From Candidatus Pedobacter colombiensis (GTDB lineage: Bacteria > Bacteroidota > Bacteroidia > Sphingobacteriales > Sphingobacteriaceae), in assembly GCA_029202485.1 (NCBI GenBank), contig CP119313.1:1054001-1118000 (forward strand): DNA of 64,000 bases, given 5' to 3'. The first letter of the stretch is position 1; each line of letters begins with the position of its first letter. Positions 34,541 to 43,844 of the stretch are shown here, piece by piece. The notes beneath the pieces are model-generated. The model worked only from the letters and a program-made list of their open reading frames with translations, had not been told where the DNA came from and made no database searches. Made by a program: the position numbers and the translations under genes.

Positions 34541-36703
34541 ATGAAGAAACTGATTCTGCTGATCCACCTGGTGTCGATTGCTTTTTGTGGCTTTGCCCAA
34601 AATAAACAATTGACTATGCAGGATGCGATGATGAATGCCCGGACAACACTTGCACCCGAAAACCTATCTCAAATTCAATTTATTTACGGAACCGAAGATT
34701 ATGTATATGCTAAGCGTATTGGTAATGCTCCGGTTTGGTTAAGTGGTAATGCGAAGACTAAAGAAGATCAACCATTTCTTACTTTAAGTCTGTTGAACCA
34801 AAAATTAAGAACTGCCCAAAAAGATACTTTAAAAATGTTGCCTGTTATTCAATTTAATCAGGGGACAAACTGGATTTTTACACTTAATGGCAGTAAGGTA
34901 GCGCTTAACCCTGTTAAAAATACAGTAGAAGTGCTTGTTGATCAGTCTTTAATGAGTAAAACTAATGTTGAGGAAAGTAAAGCGGGCTACGTAGCTTACC
35001 TGGACAATTTTAATCTTTTTGTGGCTAAAGGTGCTGACAAAAAGCAGGTGACTACGGATGGCAGTAAGGACATTGTATATGCTTCATCTGTACACAGAGA
35101 AGAATTTGGAATCAGTAAAGGAATTTTCTGGAGCAATAGTGGTAAACTGCTTGCTTTTTACAGAATGGACCAGAGTATGGTAACTGATTATCCAATCATC
35201 GATTGGACCACAAGACCTGCTCACAATGTGAACATCAAATATCCTATGGCTGGTGATAAAAGTCATCAGGTAACTGTAGGCGTTTACAATGCTGAAACGA
35301 GGACTGTAGTTTATTTAAAAACAGGGGAACCTGTTGAGCAGTATTTAACGAATATTGCCTGGAGTCCGGACGATAAATATGTTTATATCGCGGTATTGAA
35401 TCGTGGTCAAGACCACATGAAGCTAAATCAGTATGATGCGGTGACAGGTGATTTGGTAAAGACTTTGTTTGAAGAAAAAGATGAGAAATATGTGGAGCCA
35501 TTGGTGCCTGTGTTATTCTTGAAAAACGATCCTTCGAAATTTATCTGGCAAAGTAACAGGGATGGCTGGAACCACTTGTATCTATACAGTTCGACAGGGA
35601 AATTGTTAAAACAATTGACTAAAGGCCCCTGGGAAGTATTGGATGTAAAAGGTTTTGATGCTAAAGGAGATCAGTTGTTTTATATGTCGACTGAAGAGTC
35701 ACCGATTACAAGAAATCTATATGTATTGAATATGAAATCGGGTAAAACCAAGAGAATTACCCAAGGCTTTGCTGTACATAATGCACAGGTAAGTACCTCT
35801 GGTAATACTGTAATTGACAGTTATAGCACACCTAATGATCCAAGGGTGATTCAGCTGGTTGAAACGGCTAACTTAAAAACCAAAGTGTTATTAAAAGCTG
35901 CAAATCCTTTGGCTGCTTATGCCACTACTAATTCTTCAATATTCACGATTAAGAGCAAATCTGGTGACGACTTGTATATGAATTTATACAAGCCGGAAAA
36001 TTATGATGCGACAAAAAAATATCCGGTAATTGTTTACTGGTATGGCGGCCCACATGCACAATTGATTACCAATGCATGGAATGCTGGTACAGGTGATTAC
36101 TGGTCAAGATACCTGGCCCAAAATGGTTATGTGGTACTTACAGTTGATGTAAGAGGTAGCGACAACAGAGGTAAAGCATTTGAGCAGTCGATGTTCCGCC
36201 ATGCCGGTGGTGTACAGATGGAAGATATGATGAATGCTGTTGATTATCTGAAAAGCCAGCCTTATGTAGATTCAGCTAATATGGGTTTATTTGGCTGGAG
36301 CTTTGGCGGTTTCGCCACAACAGATTTCATGTTAACGCATCCTGGAGTTTTTAAAGCCGCAGTAGCAGGTGGTCCGGTAATTAACTGGCAGTTTTATGAG
36401 ATCATGTATACTGAACGTTATATGGATACGCCACAGGAAAATCCTGAAGGCTATGCAGAAACTTATCTGAGCAATAGAGTTGATCAGTTGAAAGGGAAAT
36501 TAATGTTAATCCATGGATTGCAGGACCCGGTAGTGGTACAACAACATTCGGTTGATTTTGTGAAGCACGCGGTTGATAAAGGTGTACAGGTTGACTATAT
36601 GATCTATCCTGGTCATGAGCACAATGTAATGGGCAAAGACAGGGTTCATCTGTATCAGAAAGTAACTGATTATTTTGACCTTTATTTAAAAGGGAAAAAA
36701 TAA
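34541..36703 (+). CDS. S9B dipeptidyl-peptidase IV-like serine peptidase, secreted
   Basis: A 720-residue protein from ATG 34541 (MKKLILLIHLVSIAFCGFAQ signal peptide); the open frame reaches 60 codons further upstream, antisense to the EamA gene, without signal or family match. A DPPIV-type beta-propeller (~60-470) is followed by an alpha/beta-hydrolase domain with Ser in GWSFGGF (S587), Asp in GLQDPVV (about D662) and His in GHEHN (about H694). The family removes N-terminal dipeptides, usually Xaa-Pro. No Glu-Glu motif was verified, so aminopeptidase specificity is inferred from similarity. It is monocistronic. Confidence 0.85.
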   Translation: MKKLILLIHLVSIAFCGFAQNKQLTMQDAMMNARTTLAPENLSQIQFIYGTEDYVYAKRIGNAPVWLSGNAKTKEDQPFLTLSLLNQKLRTAQKDTLKMLPVIQFNQGTNWIFTLNGSKVALNPVKNTVEVLVDQSLMSKTNVEESKAGYVAYLDNFNLFVAKGADKKQVTTDGSKDIVYASSVHREEFGISKGIFWSNSGKLLAFYRMDQSMVTDYPIIDWTTRPAHNVNIKYPMAGDKSHQVTVGVYNAETRTVVYLKTGEPVEQYLTNIAWSPDDKYVYIAVLNRGQDHMKLNQYDAVTGDLVKTLFEEKDEKYVEPLVPVLFLKNDPSKFIWQSNRDGWNHLYLYSSTGKLLKQLTKGPWEVLDVKGFDAKGDQLFYMSTEESPITRNLYVLNMKSGKTKRITQGFAVHNAQVSTSGNTVIDSYSTPNDPRVIQLVETANLKTKVLLKAANPLAAYATTNSSIFTIKSKSGDDLYMNLYKPENYDATKKYPVIVYWYGGPHAQLITNAWNAGTGDYWSRYLAQNGYVVLTVDVRGSDNRGKAFEQSMFRHAGGVQMEDMMNAVDYLKSQPYVDSANMGLFGWSFGGFATTDFMLTHPGVFKAAVAGGPVINWQFYEIMYTERYMDTPQENPEGYAETYLSNRVDQLKGKLMLIHGLQDPVVVQQHSVDFVKHAVDKGVQVDYMIYPGHEHNVMGKDRVHLYQKVTDYFDLYLKGKK

Positions 36704-36706
36704 CCG

Positions 36707-36769
36707 TTCTCTTCAACGTCTGCATAATTGCGCTGAAGAAGCGCAAAGACGCCAGGACGTTTCAGAGAA
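36707..36769. repeat. REP-like imperfect inverted repeat in the dpp4-valS gap
   Basis: TTCTCT (36707-36712) and ACGTC (36716-36720) pair with GACGT (36756-36760) and AGAGAA (36764-36769). A nested TGCGC (36729-36733) / GCGCA (36741-36745) sits inside, with CGCAAAGACGC in the right arm, a word common in dispersed bacterial repeats. A short T-run follows at 36775-36780, so it may also end the peptidase transcript. Confidence 0.45.
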
Positions 36770-36962
36770 GGTAATTTTTTGGTCACAGGAAGGAAGGGGG
36801 TAGTGCAGCAAGTACTGCTCCCTTTTCTTTTTTCAAAAAAAATTCAGTGCTGTGAGCCGACATGCAAAGATTTTGCCCTTCAGCAAAAGATTTGGCAAGG
36901 CGAACAGCATCTGTATTTTTTTCCTTATTTTTACGCCTCAAAATCTGATACTTTCAAAAATA

Positions 36963-39626
36963 ATGAGCATTTCTACTAAATACGATCCGGCATCGACAGA
37001 AGATAAATGGTATAGTTACTGGCTTTCAAAAAAGTTTTTCCACTCTGAACCAGATGAGCGTGAGCCTTATACAATTGTAATCCCTCCACCAAATGTGACA
37101 GGGGTATTGCACATGGGCCACATGCTGAATAATACCATTCAGGATGTATTGATTCGTAAAGCTCGTATGCAGGGAAAAAATGCCTGTTGGGTACCGGGTA
37201 CCGACCATGCTTCTATTGCTACAGAAGCTAAGGTAGTAGCCATGCTTAAAGAAAGAGGCATCAACAAAGCAGATCTTAGTCGTGAGGAGTTTTTGAAATA
37301 TGCCTGGGAGTGGAAAGAGAAATACGGTGGTATTATCCTTGATCAGTTAAAAAAGCTAGGGGCAAGTTGCGACTGGGATCGTACACGCTTTACCATGGAG
37401 GACGATTTGTCTGATGCGGTTATTGATAGCTTTATCCATTTATATAAAAAAGGATGGATTTACAGGGGGATTCGTATGGTAAACTGGGATCCTGCTGGTA
37501 AAACTGCTGTTTCTGATGAAGAAGTTATCCGTAAGGAAGTAAACCAAAAATTATATTACATCAAATACACTGTTTCTGGTGGTGATGATTTTGTGACTAT
37601 CGCTACTACGCGTCCGGAAACCATTATGGCTGATGCAGCGATCTGTATCAATCCGAATGACGAGCGTTATACACACCTGAAGGGTAAGAAGGTATTTGTT
37701 CCTTTGATTAATCGCGAAATTCCGATTATTGAGGATGAGTATGTAACTATGGACTTTGGTACCGGATGTTTAAAAGTTACGCCGGCGCATGATCTTAATG
37801 ATTATGAGCTAGGTTTAAAACATAAATTACCGGTTATAGATATTTTGAACGACGACGGCACGCTGAATGAGCTTGCTGTTGTTTTGGTAGGTGAAGACCG
37901 CTTTATAGCCAGGAAAAAGATTGCCAAATTGCTGGATGAAACCGGTCACTTAGAAAAGGTTGAAGATTATAAATCTCAGGTTGGTTTTTCTGAGCGTACC
38001 GATGCTGCTATTGAGCCTAAACTATCCATGCAGTGGTTCTGTAAAATGGACCAGATGGCAAAACCTGCTCTGGAAGATGTGTTGAATGGTGATGTGAAGT
38101 TGATTCCGGAGAAGTTTGTGAATACTTACCGTCACTGGATGGAGAATGTTCGCGATTGGAACATTAGCCGTCAGCTTTGGTGGGGCCAGCAAATTCCGGC
38201 CTGGTACGATAATCAGGGGAACTGGGTAGTTGCGAAAACCAAAGAAGAGGCTTTGGATGAATTTTTAAAGCTTAGAGATCGTGATGGTTCTTTTACTGCC
38301 GAAGAAAGTGCGAGTTGCAAAAAGCAATTGTCGGCTTTCATAAAGCAGGATCCTGATGTTATGGATACCTGGTTTTCATCATGGTTATGGCCAATCTCGG
38401 TGTTTGATGGTTTTAAAAATCCTGATAATCCGGATATCAATTATTATTATCCAACGAATGACCTGGTTACTGCACCAGAAATTTTATTCTTCTGGGTAGC
38501 GAGAATGATCATGGCAGGACATGAGTTTAGAGGTCAGAAGCCTTTCACTAATGTATATCTAACTGGTATTGTTAGGGATAAACTTGGTCGTAAAATGTCT
38601 AAATCACTAGGTAACTCTCCTGATCCAATCGGATTAATTGAAAAATATGGTGCTGATGGTGTTAGGGTAGGGATGTTGTTGTGCTCTCCTGCAGGAAATG
38701 ATTTGATGTTTGACGAAAGCTACTGTGAGCAGGGGCGTAATTTTGCCAACAAAATCTGGAATGCATTCCGCCTGGTAAAGGGATGGGAGGTAGATGCAAA
38801 TCTTGAAAACCCAAATCAACAGGCTATATTATGGTTCGAGAACCGTTTTAACGAAGCCCTTGCTGAGATAGAAGATAACTTTAAGCAGTATCGTTTATCA
38901 GAAGCCTTGATGGCGACTTATAAATTGGTATGGGATGATTTCTGTGCCTGGTATCTGGAAATGGTTAAGCCTACCTATCAACATCCTGTGGATGCGGAAA
39001 CTTTAAAAGCGACCATTGGTTTCTTTGAGAAAATATTAACCTTGCTACATCCATTTATGCCTTTCATTACAGAGGAGTTATGGCATGATGAGTTGTTTGG
39101 CGAAAAGGGCGAAATGGATTGCTGTATTGTAGCTAGCTATCCTGTAATTGGAAATGCTGATGCTGCTTTACTTAAAGAGGTGGAAGTAATTAAAACCCTG
39201 GTTGCCGAGATCAGAAATGTGAGGAATACCAAGCAAATCTCTCCCAAAGAGGCTTTACCTTTAGCTATTAAGGTAAATTCTGCCCTGGACTACGAAAAGT
39301 GGTTAAATATCGTTTTCAAATTGGCTAATATCAATCAGGTTGAGTTGGTAAATGATAAGATTCAGGGTGCTGTAAGTTTTATGGTAGGGAATGATGAGTT
39401 CTTTATTCATTTAAATGAAGCGATTGATATTGATGCGGAAATAGAACGCTTAAATGCAGAGTTGGATTACTTACAAGGCTTCCTGAAGTCGGTAAATGCG
39501 AAGCTGAGTAATGAGCGTTTTGTGCAGAATGCCAAGCCGGAAATTATCCAAAACGAAAGAAATAAACAGGCTGATGCTGAAGGGAAAATAAAGATTATTG
39601 AAGAGAGTTTAGCCGCATTAAAATAA
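36963..39626 (+). CDS. valS: Valyl-tRNA synthetase
   Basis: An 887-residue class I tRNA synthetase charging tRNA-Val. I chose the ATG at 36963 (MSISTKYDPASTEDKWYSYW, the family start); the open frame extends 37 unconserved codons upstream. The HIGH-type motif is HMGH (50-53) in PPPNVTGVLHMGHML, and KMSKS is at 544-548. The CP1 editing domain, with TTRPETIMADAAI and GTGCLKVTPAHDLNDYELG, lies between them. The anticodon-binding region and the C-terminal coiled-coil arm (~820-887) complete the normal length. Ends near a hairpin shared with the convergent nuclease-domain gene. Confidence 0.97.
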   Translation: MSISTKYDPASTEDKWYSYWLSKKFFHSEPDEREPYTIVIPPPNVTGVLHMGHMLNNTIQDVLIRKARMQGKNACWVPGTDHASIATEAKVVAMLKERGINKADLSREEFLKYAWEWKEKYGGIILDQLKKLGASCDWDRTRFTMEDDLSDAVIDSFIHLYKKGWIYRGIRMVNWDPAGKTAVSDEEVIRKEVNQKLYYIKYTVSGGDDFVTIATTRPETIMADAAICINPNDERYTHLKGKKVFVPLINREIPIIEDEYVTMDFGTGCLKVTPAHDLNDYELGLKHKLPVIDILNDDGTLNELAVVLVGEDRFIARKKIAKLLDETGHLEKVEDYKSQVGFSERTDAAIEPKLSMQWFCKMDQMAKPALEDVLNGDVKLIPEKFVNTYRHWMENVRDWNISRQLWWGQQIPAWYDNQGNWVVAKTKEEALDEFLKLRDRDGSFTAEESASCKKQLSAFIKQDPDVMDTWFSSWLWPISVFDGFKNPDNPDINYYYPTNDLVTAPEILFFWVARMIMAGHEFRGQKPFTNVYLTGIVRDKLGRKMSKSLGNSPDPIGLIEKYGADGVRVGMLLCSPAGNDLMFDESYCEQGRNFANKIWNAFRLVKGWEVDANLENPNQQAILWFENRFNEALAEIEDNFKQYRLSEALMATYKLVWDDFCAWYLEMVKPTYQHPVDAETLKATIGFFEKILTLLHPFMPFITEELWHDELFGEKGEMDCCIVASYPVIGNADAALLKEVEVIKTLVAEIRNVRNTKQISPKEALPLAIKVNSALDYEKWLNIVFKLANINQVELVNDKIQGAVSFMVGNDEFFIHLNEAIDIDAEIERLNAELDYLQGFLKSVNAKLSNERFVQNAKPEIIQNERNKQADAEGKIKIIEESLAALK

Positions 39627-39645
39627 GTCATTTGATATTGAATAA

Positions 39646-39679
39646 AACTTAGCCATTCTGCTTAAAGTATGGCTAAGTT
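39646..39679. terminator. Hairpin between valS and the HsdR-N gene
   Basis: AACTTAGCCAT (39646-39656) and ATGGCTAAGTT (39669-39679) form a perfect 11-bp stem with a 12-nt loop between two convergent genes. A strong T-run is missing, so termination is likely but not certain. Confidence 0.6.
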
Positions 39680-39682
39680 ACC

Positions 39683-40144
39683 TTAAAGCAATTGATATTC
39701 CGGCAGTTCTTCAATAAAAGCAAACTGCGAAGCCTGGTGATCTATAATGGCATAGCAATGTTTTAACCCATTGGTTACTACCAGCCATTTTGTTTTATGT
39801 ACCGAATTGTATCTGGCGGCCTGGTCAAATACAGCTTGTGTGATTTTTACAGCAGGTGCCTTGCATTCAATCACCATAATCCTTTCGCCAAGCGTATTAA
39901 AAATCACAATGTCGGTCCGCTTCAGAAGCTTGTTCAGGCTTAGTCCGCCCTCAATTTGAATGAGAGACCTGGGAAATTTTTTGTTAACAATCAGAAACTG
40001 GATAAAATGCTGTCTTACCCACTCTTCCGGGGTTAATACCAGGTGTTTTTTTCTTACTTCATCAAATATAAAATGTTGGGTCTCCTTTAGTGTAATTTTA
40101 AAAGGATACTCAGGTAAGTTAAGTGGGGTAGGTATAAATGACAT
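39683..40144 (-). CDS. Orphan HsdR N-terminal-type (PD-(D/E)XK) nuclease-domain protein
   Basis: A 153-residue protein from ATG 40144. It shows the type I restriction R-subunit N-terminal domain: EEWVRQHFIQFLI, an upstream Gly-rich beta-hairpin, catalytic-type Asp in KRTDIVIF (about D78) and ECK of the PD-(D/E)XK core (E93, K95). There is no helicase part and no HsdM/HsdS nearby, so it is not a restriction system on its own. Such short proteins are common in Bacteroidota; role unknown, possibly nucleic acid processing. A TAnnTTTG element ends 5 bp before the ATG, deciding it over the in-frame TTG at 40162. Confidence 0.75.
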   Translation of the reverse strand: MSFIPTPLNLPEYPFKITLKETQHFIFDEVRKKHLVLTPEEWVRQHFIQFLIVNKKFPRSLIQIEGGLSLNKLLKRTDIVIFNTLGERIMVIECKAPAVKITQAVFDQAARYNSVHKTKWLVVTNGLKHCYAIIDHQASQFAFIEELPEYQLL

Positions 40145-40149
40145 TTGTG

Positions 40150-40157
40150 CAAAAGTA
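40150..40157 (-). promoter_or_regulatory. -7 promoter element TACTTTTG of the HsdR-N gene
   Basis: An exact TAnnTTTG match on the minus strand, 5 bp before the ATG at 40144. A weaker TAAGTTTA (40173-40180) faces the other way, toward holA. Confidence 0.5.
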
Positions 40158-40189
40158 GACAATTTTTTTATCTAAGTTTACACCATTAT

Positions 40190-41215
40190 ATGAGTGCTGC
40201 AGAGATCATCAAAGACATTAAAGCAAGAAAGTTTAAGCCTGTTTACCTCCTTCATGGTGAAGAGCCTTATTATATAGACCAGATTATTCATTATATGGAA
40301 GCGCATATTTTGAATGATATGGAAAAGGGGTTTAATCAAACTGTTCTATATGGAAAGGATACGGATATGGCTACAGTGATGAATGCGGCCAAGCGCTATC
40401 CGATGATGTCTGATTACCAGCTGATTATAGTAAAGGAAGCGCAGGATTTAAAATGGGCTAAGGAAACTGAGGGTAGCAGTAAAACTGCTGAATTTGTACT
40501 TAGTTATTTTGAAAAGCCGTTGCCAAGTACAATTCTGGTGCTGGGTTATAAATATGCTAATTTTGATAAACGCAAAAAGATCTATAAAGCGATTGATAAG
40601 AATGGAGTCGTTTTTCAGTCGGATTTGGTGCGTGATTATAAACTTGCTCAGTGGATAGATGATCTGGTAAAAGAAAAGGGCTATAAGATCGCACCACAAG
40701 CATCGGCATTAATGGCTGAATATCTTGGTGCAGATCTTTCTAAAATTGCCAATGAAGTAGAAAAACTACTGTTAAACATCAGTAAAGAAACTATTATTGA
40801 TACTGATATTGTACAGCGAAATATTGGAATCAGTAAGGAATACAATGTGTTTGAACTGCAAAAAGCACTAGCGGTAAAAAACGTACTGAAGTGCAATCAG
40901 ATCATCAATTACTTTGCCGATAATCCTAAGGCCAATCCTATGGTGATGGTTATGGCCAATCTGAGTGCTTATTTTACCAAAATATTAAAATATCATTATT
41001 TACCCAATAAAGGGGATGCAGCGAAGGAATTGGGTGTAAACCCTTATTTTGTAAAAGATTATGAAACTGCTGCCCGCAGTTTCAGTTTGCCTAAAACCTT
41101 CGATATCATTAGTTTGCTTAGGGAGTATGATTTGAAAAGTAAAGGAGTTGACAGCACCGGTAACACCACTGATGGGGAGTTGCTAAAGGAGTTGCTGTTT
41201 AAGATGCTACACTAA
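40190..41215 (+). CDS. holA: DNA polymerase III subunit delta
   Basis: A 341-residue clamp-loader subunit that opens the beta sliding clamp. The ATG at 40190 gives the family start (MSAAEIIKDIKARKFKPVYLLHGEEPYYIDQI). Domain I shows ...PMMSDYQLIIVKEAQDLK, then KYANFDKRKKIYKAI; domain II ends with ALMAEYLGADLSKIANEVEKLLL; domain III has NVFELQKALAVKN and KTFDIISLLREYDLKSKG near the end. Length is normal. It is divergent from the HsdR-N gene and its 3' end overlaps the convergent acyltransferase gene by 9 bp. Confidence 0.93.
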   Translation: MSAAEIIKDIKARKFKPVYLLHGEEPYYIDQIIHYMEAHILNDMEKGFNQTVLYGKDTDMATVMNAAKRYPMMSDYQLIIVKEAQDLKWAKETEGSSKTAEFVLSYFEKPLPSTILVLGYKYANFDKRKKIYKAIDKNGVVFQSDLVRDYKLAQWIDDLVKEKGYKIAPQASALMAEYLGADLSKIANEVEKLLLNISKETIIDTDIVQRNIGISKEYNVFELQKALAVKNVLKCNQIINYFADNPKANPMVMVMANLSAYFTKILKYHYLPNKGDAAKELGVNPYFVKDYETAARSFSLPKTFDIISLLREYDLKSKGVDSTGNTTDGELLKELLFKMLH

Positions 41216-42304
41216 ATTGCTTGCCTTTTTCCTCTTGTTGGTTAAGTAATTTCGAACAGGGATATCATAAAATACCATTACCAAATAAGCAATTCCAGGT
41301 AAAAGAATTGTTCCTGTAAGTATAATAAGTGTCAATTGTGGTGTCCCCGGCTTATGACTGGTGTAATAGTTTAAAAACACCCATATTACAGCATAATGTG
41401 TCATGTACAATGGATAGGATATTTTTCCAGATAATACACATATTTTTTTCAATCCTTCTGTAAGTTTAGCGCCGGCACCCAGGGCAACAATTAAGGGGGA
41501 ATAGACCAATACCACCATTGGTTCTGTTAGCCAGTTCCATGAATTATATGGCATAACAAAGGCCAGGAGTAGTAATCCAGATAAGGCAATAAAGCCAAGC
41601 CTCGATTTAATGATCCAGTTGAAACGGAAGATGAGCATACCTGCTAAAAATGAATAAGAAATACGGGCCCCGCCGTCCCAGAAGTTTTCTCCAGCCCATC
41701 CACCCAATAAACTACCCCCGGCACGGTAGCTTACGTAGCAAAGTGTGCCTGCAGCTACTATAGCAAGTATAAGCAGAACGCGACGATTTAGTCGGCAAAG
41801 GATAAAAGCATACAAAATATTGGCTACATATTCCCAGAATAAGGACCAGGCAGGTGCATTTAGGCCAAACAGGTTAAATGAACGCTCTGCAATTACAGGA
41901 TAAGGAATAAGTAAGATTGAGCATAGGAAAATAAGTACGATTTTTCCGGCACTATATACTTCTGGTGTTCCACCAAAGGGATCAAACAGAAAGGCCAATA
42001 AGCCTAATACAGAACCTAAGATAACCAGTGGATGTAGTCTAATGAGTCTGGATTTGAAAAACTCTTTAATACCCATTTTTCCGATCCGATCATCGTAAGC
42101 ATAAGCTATTACAAATCCCGATAAACAGAAAAAGAAATCTACTGCTAAAAAGCCATGTGCAATGAAGTTTTTGTTGGGGTCATACACCATTTCCATGAAA
42201 TGGAACAATACAATGGCTAGTGCGGCTACTCCTCTTAACCCGTCAAGAATTTCGAAATGTTGTTTAGTTTTTAAGATTTCCGGAGTTGGTTCATTCGTGT
42301 TCAT
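41207..42304 (-). CDS. Acyltransferase-3 family membrane O-acyltransferase
   Basis: A 365-residue inner-membrane protein with about ten helices and the acyltransferase_3 signature: ILDGLRGVAALAIVLFHF (19-36) with the catalytic-type His of the LFHF segment, HGFLAVDFFFCLSGFVIAYAY, and FFKSRLIRLHPL. The family transfers acyl groups, often acetyl, to sugars of exopolysaccharides, O-antigen or peptidoglycan; the acceptor is not evident because no polysaccharide cluster is adjacent. The 192 bp upstream hold an open charged stretch without a start codon. Confidence 0.85.
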   Translation of the reverse strand: MNTNEPTPEILKTKQHFEILDGLRGVAALAIVLFHFMEMVYDPNKNFIAHGFLAVDFFFCLSGFVIAYAYDDRIGKMGIKEFFKSRLIRLHPLVILGSVLGLLAFLFDPFGGTPEVYSAGKIVLIFLCSILLIPYPVIAERSFNLFGLNAPAWSLFWEYVANILYAFILCRLNRRVLLILAIVAAGTLCYVSYRAGGSLLGGWAGENFWDGGARISYSFLAGMLIFRFNWIIKSRLGFIALSGLLLLAFVMPYNSWNWLTEPMVVLVYSPLIVALGAGAKLTEGLKKICVLSGKISYPLYMTHYAVIWVFLNYYTSHKPGTPQLTLIILTGTILLPGIAYLVMVFYDIPVRNYLTNKRKKASNLV

Positions 42305-42456
42305 TTACAATTCCCTTTGCTTCATTTTTTCTGCTTCGGCTTTTAGGTTCGAAAGTCTTTCCTTTGAATGCCCTTCTTTTTTATCAAGTATTTTTTGTCT
42401 AGCTAATATAAGGAATTAGGTCTTTATAAAAATAGTGAAAGGTAGTTTGAGTTTGT

Positions 42457-42464
42457 TATTTTTG
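42457..42464 (+). promoter_or_regulatory. -7 promoter element TATTTTTG of the EVE gene
   Basis: An exact TAnnTTTG match 32 bp before the ATG at 42497; TTTG words lie just upstream but at a shorter distance than the usual -33 spacing. Confidence 0.4.
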
Positions 42465-42496
42465 TGGTAGACAAGTTGAAGTAAAAAGAGAAACAA

Positions 42497-42901
42497 ATGA
42501 ATCATTGGTTAGTAAAAAGCGAACCCTTTAAATATAGCTGGGAAAAGTTCAATAAAGATGGCCGTACCTTTTGGGATGGCGTGCGCAATTATCAAGCGCG
42601 CAACAATCTCAAAGCTATGAAAGAAGGAGATCTGGTATTATTTTATCATAGCAATGAGGGTAAAAATGTTGTAGGTATAGCCAAAGTGGTAAAGGAGTTT
42701 TATCAAGACCCAACAACGGATGATGCGAACTGGGTAGTAGTGGATTTAGCTCCTGTAGCATCTCTGAAAAACCCGGTAAGCCTTGAACAGATTAAAGCAG
42801 AAGAAAGCCTGAAAGATATTTCGTTAGTTAGACAAGGTCGATTATCTGTAATGCCATTAAAAGCTGAAGAGTTTGATAAGATTTTAGAAATGGGAAGCTG
42901 A
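42497..42901 (+). CDS. EVE domain protein (PUA-like, modified-base reader type)
   Basis: A 134-residue single-domain protein with the EVE pattern: WLVKSEPFKYSWEKF, DGVRNYQARNNLKAMKEGDLVLFYHSNEGKNVVGIAKV and the C-terminal RQGRLSVMPL. EVE domains have a PUA-like fold; family members bind modified cytosines or RNA and are linked with modification-dependent restriction or RNA modification. No restriction gene is adjacent here, so it is probably a housekeeping thymocyte-nuclear-protein-1-like protein (inference). Confidence 0.88.
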   Translation: MNHWLVKSEPFKYSWEKFNKDGRTFWDGVRNYQARNNLKAMKEGDLVLFYHSNEGKNVVGIAKVVKEFYQDPTTDDANWVVVDLAPVASLKNPVSLEQIKAEESLKDISLVRQGRLSVMPLKAEEFDKILEMGS

Positions 42902-43145
42902 TTGCCATAGCAGATTTATACCCTCATGGCTGCCACTTCTGAATGGTCTTTAATGTATTTATCTGCTTTTAGATCAATGAATTCTTTCGAATTAGATTTT
43001 ATTCGCTCTGGTATGTAGCCCCAAAAATAAATCAGTAGAAATAATTAAATAACTAGCTTGTAAAATACGCTAGAACAACCTTTATATTTCCAAACACATT
43101 GGCTTCAATGATCATTGTATGAAATGTCCTAAAACAAATTGAAAT

Positions 43146-43691
43146 ATGGCAAAAACATTAGACAAAATATTAGTTGTTGACTTAGAAGCTACATGTTGGC
43201 AAGGTCCGAATCCTTCTGATATGGAAAATGACATCATTGAGATTGGAGTTTGTCTACTTGATGTAAATACAGGTGAAATCTCTATGAACAGAGGGATTTT
43301 GGTCAAACCAGAACGTTCTGTAATTAGCTCATTTTGCACTGAACTTACTACTATTACTTCTGAAATGATAGAAAATGAAGGCATCAGTTTTAAAGAAGCA
43401 TGTCGCATTTTAAAGAAAGAGTATTTATCCCAAAGTAGAGCCTGGGCCAGTTTTGGTGCTTATGATTTAAAGCAGTTTCAACGTCAATGTAATGAACTCG
43501 GAATTGGATATCCTTTTGGGCCTTCTCATATTAATGTTAAAACTTTGTTTGCATTGAAAAAGAAATTAGGGCATGAACAGGGAATGGCTGGTGCATTAGG
43601 CATATTAGAAATTCCATTAGAAGGAACTCATCATAGAGGAGTTGATGACGCAAAAAATATAGCTAAAATCTTAAACTGGATTTTGCAATAA
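43146..43691 (+). CDS. 3'-5' exonuclease of the DEDDh (ERI1/KapD-like) type
   Basis: A 181-residue exonuclease. Exo I is ILVVDLEATCW (DxE, about D11 and E13), Exo II lies in SFGAYDLKQFQRQC with the conserved Asp, and Exo III is THHRGVDDAKNIAKIL with His and Asp (HxxxxD). All five DEDDh residues are therefore present. The closest type is the ERI1/KapD group, which trims RNA or regulates sporulation in other bacteria; the substrate here is unknown. The gene sits in an AT-rich stretch with a second unknown ORF, which suggests a small acquired islet. Confidence 0.85.
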   Translation: MAKTLDKILVVDLEATCWQGPNPSDMENDIIEIGVCLLDVNTGEISMNRGILVKPERSVISSFCTELTTITSEMIENEGISFKEACRILKKEYLSQSRAWASFGAYDLKQFQRQCNELGIGYPFGPSHINVKTLFALKKKLGHEQGMAGALGILEIPLEGTHHRGVDDAKNIAKILNWILQ

Positions 43692-43844
43692 TAAAATAAC
43701 AGATACTAACTAGAAGATATACCCGGAATCTCTCCTTGTTTTAAGGATGAATGGGATAGAAAAATATAATCGAAAATATATCATTAGCTTATTCAAATAA
43801 AGTTTACACAGGTGTCGGCAATAAGTACCATGACCTAATGAGTA

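Noticed and set aside
39683..40144. Type I restriction system
   Set aside because: Only an HsdR N-terminal-like domain; no helicase, methylase or specificity subunit nearby.
42305..42410. Charged coiled-coil-like open stretch (about 33 codons, minus strand) directly before the acyltransferase gene
   Set aside because: It looks coding-like, but the frame has a stop just upstream and no start codon; at most a remnant of a gene.
42917..43050. About 42 open codons on the minus strand after the EVE gene, starting with a hydrophobic stretch
   Set aside because: No start codon in frame after the upstream stop; too short to support as a gene.
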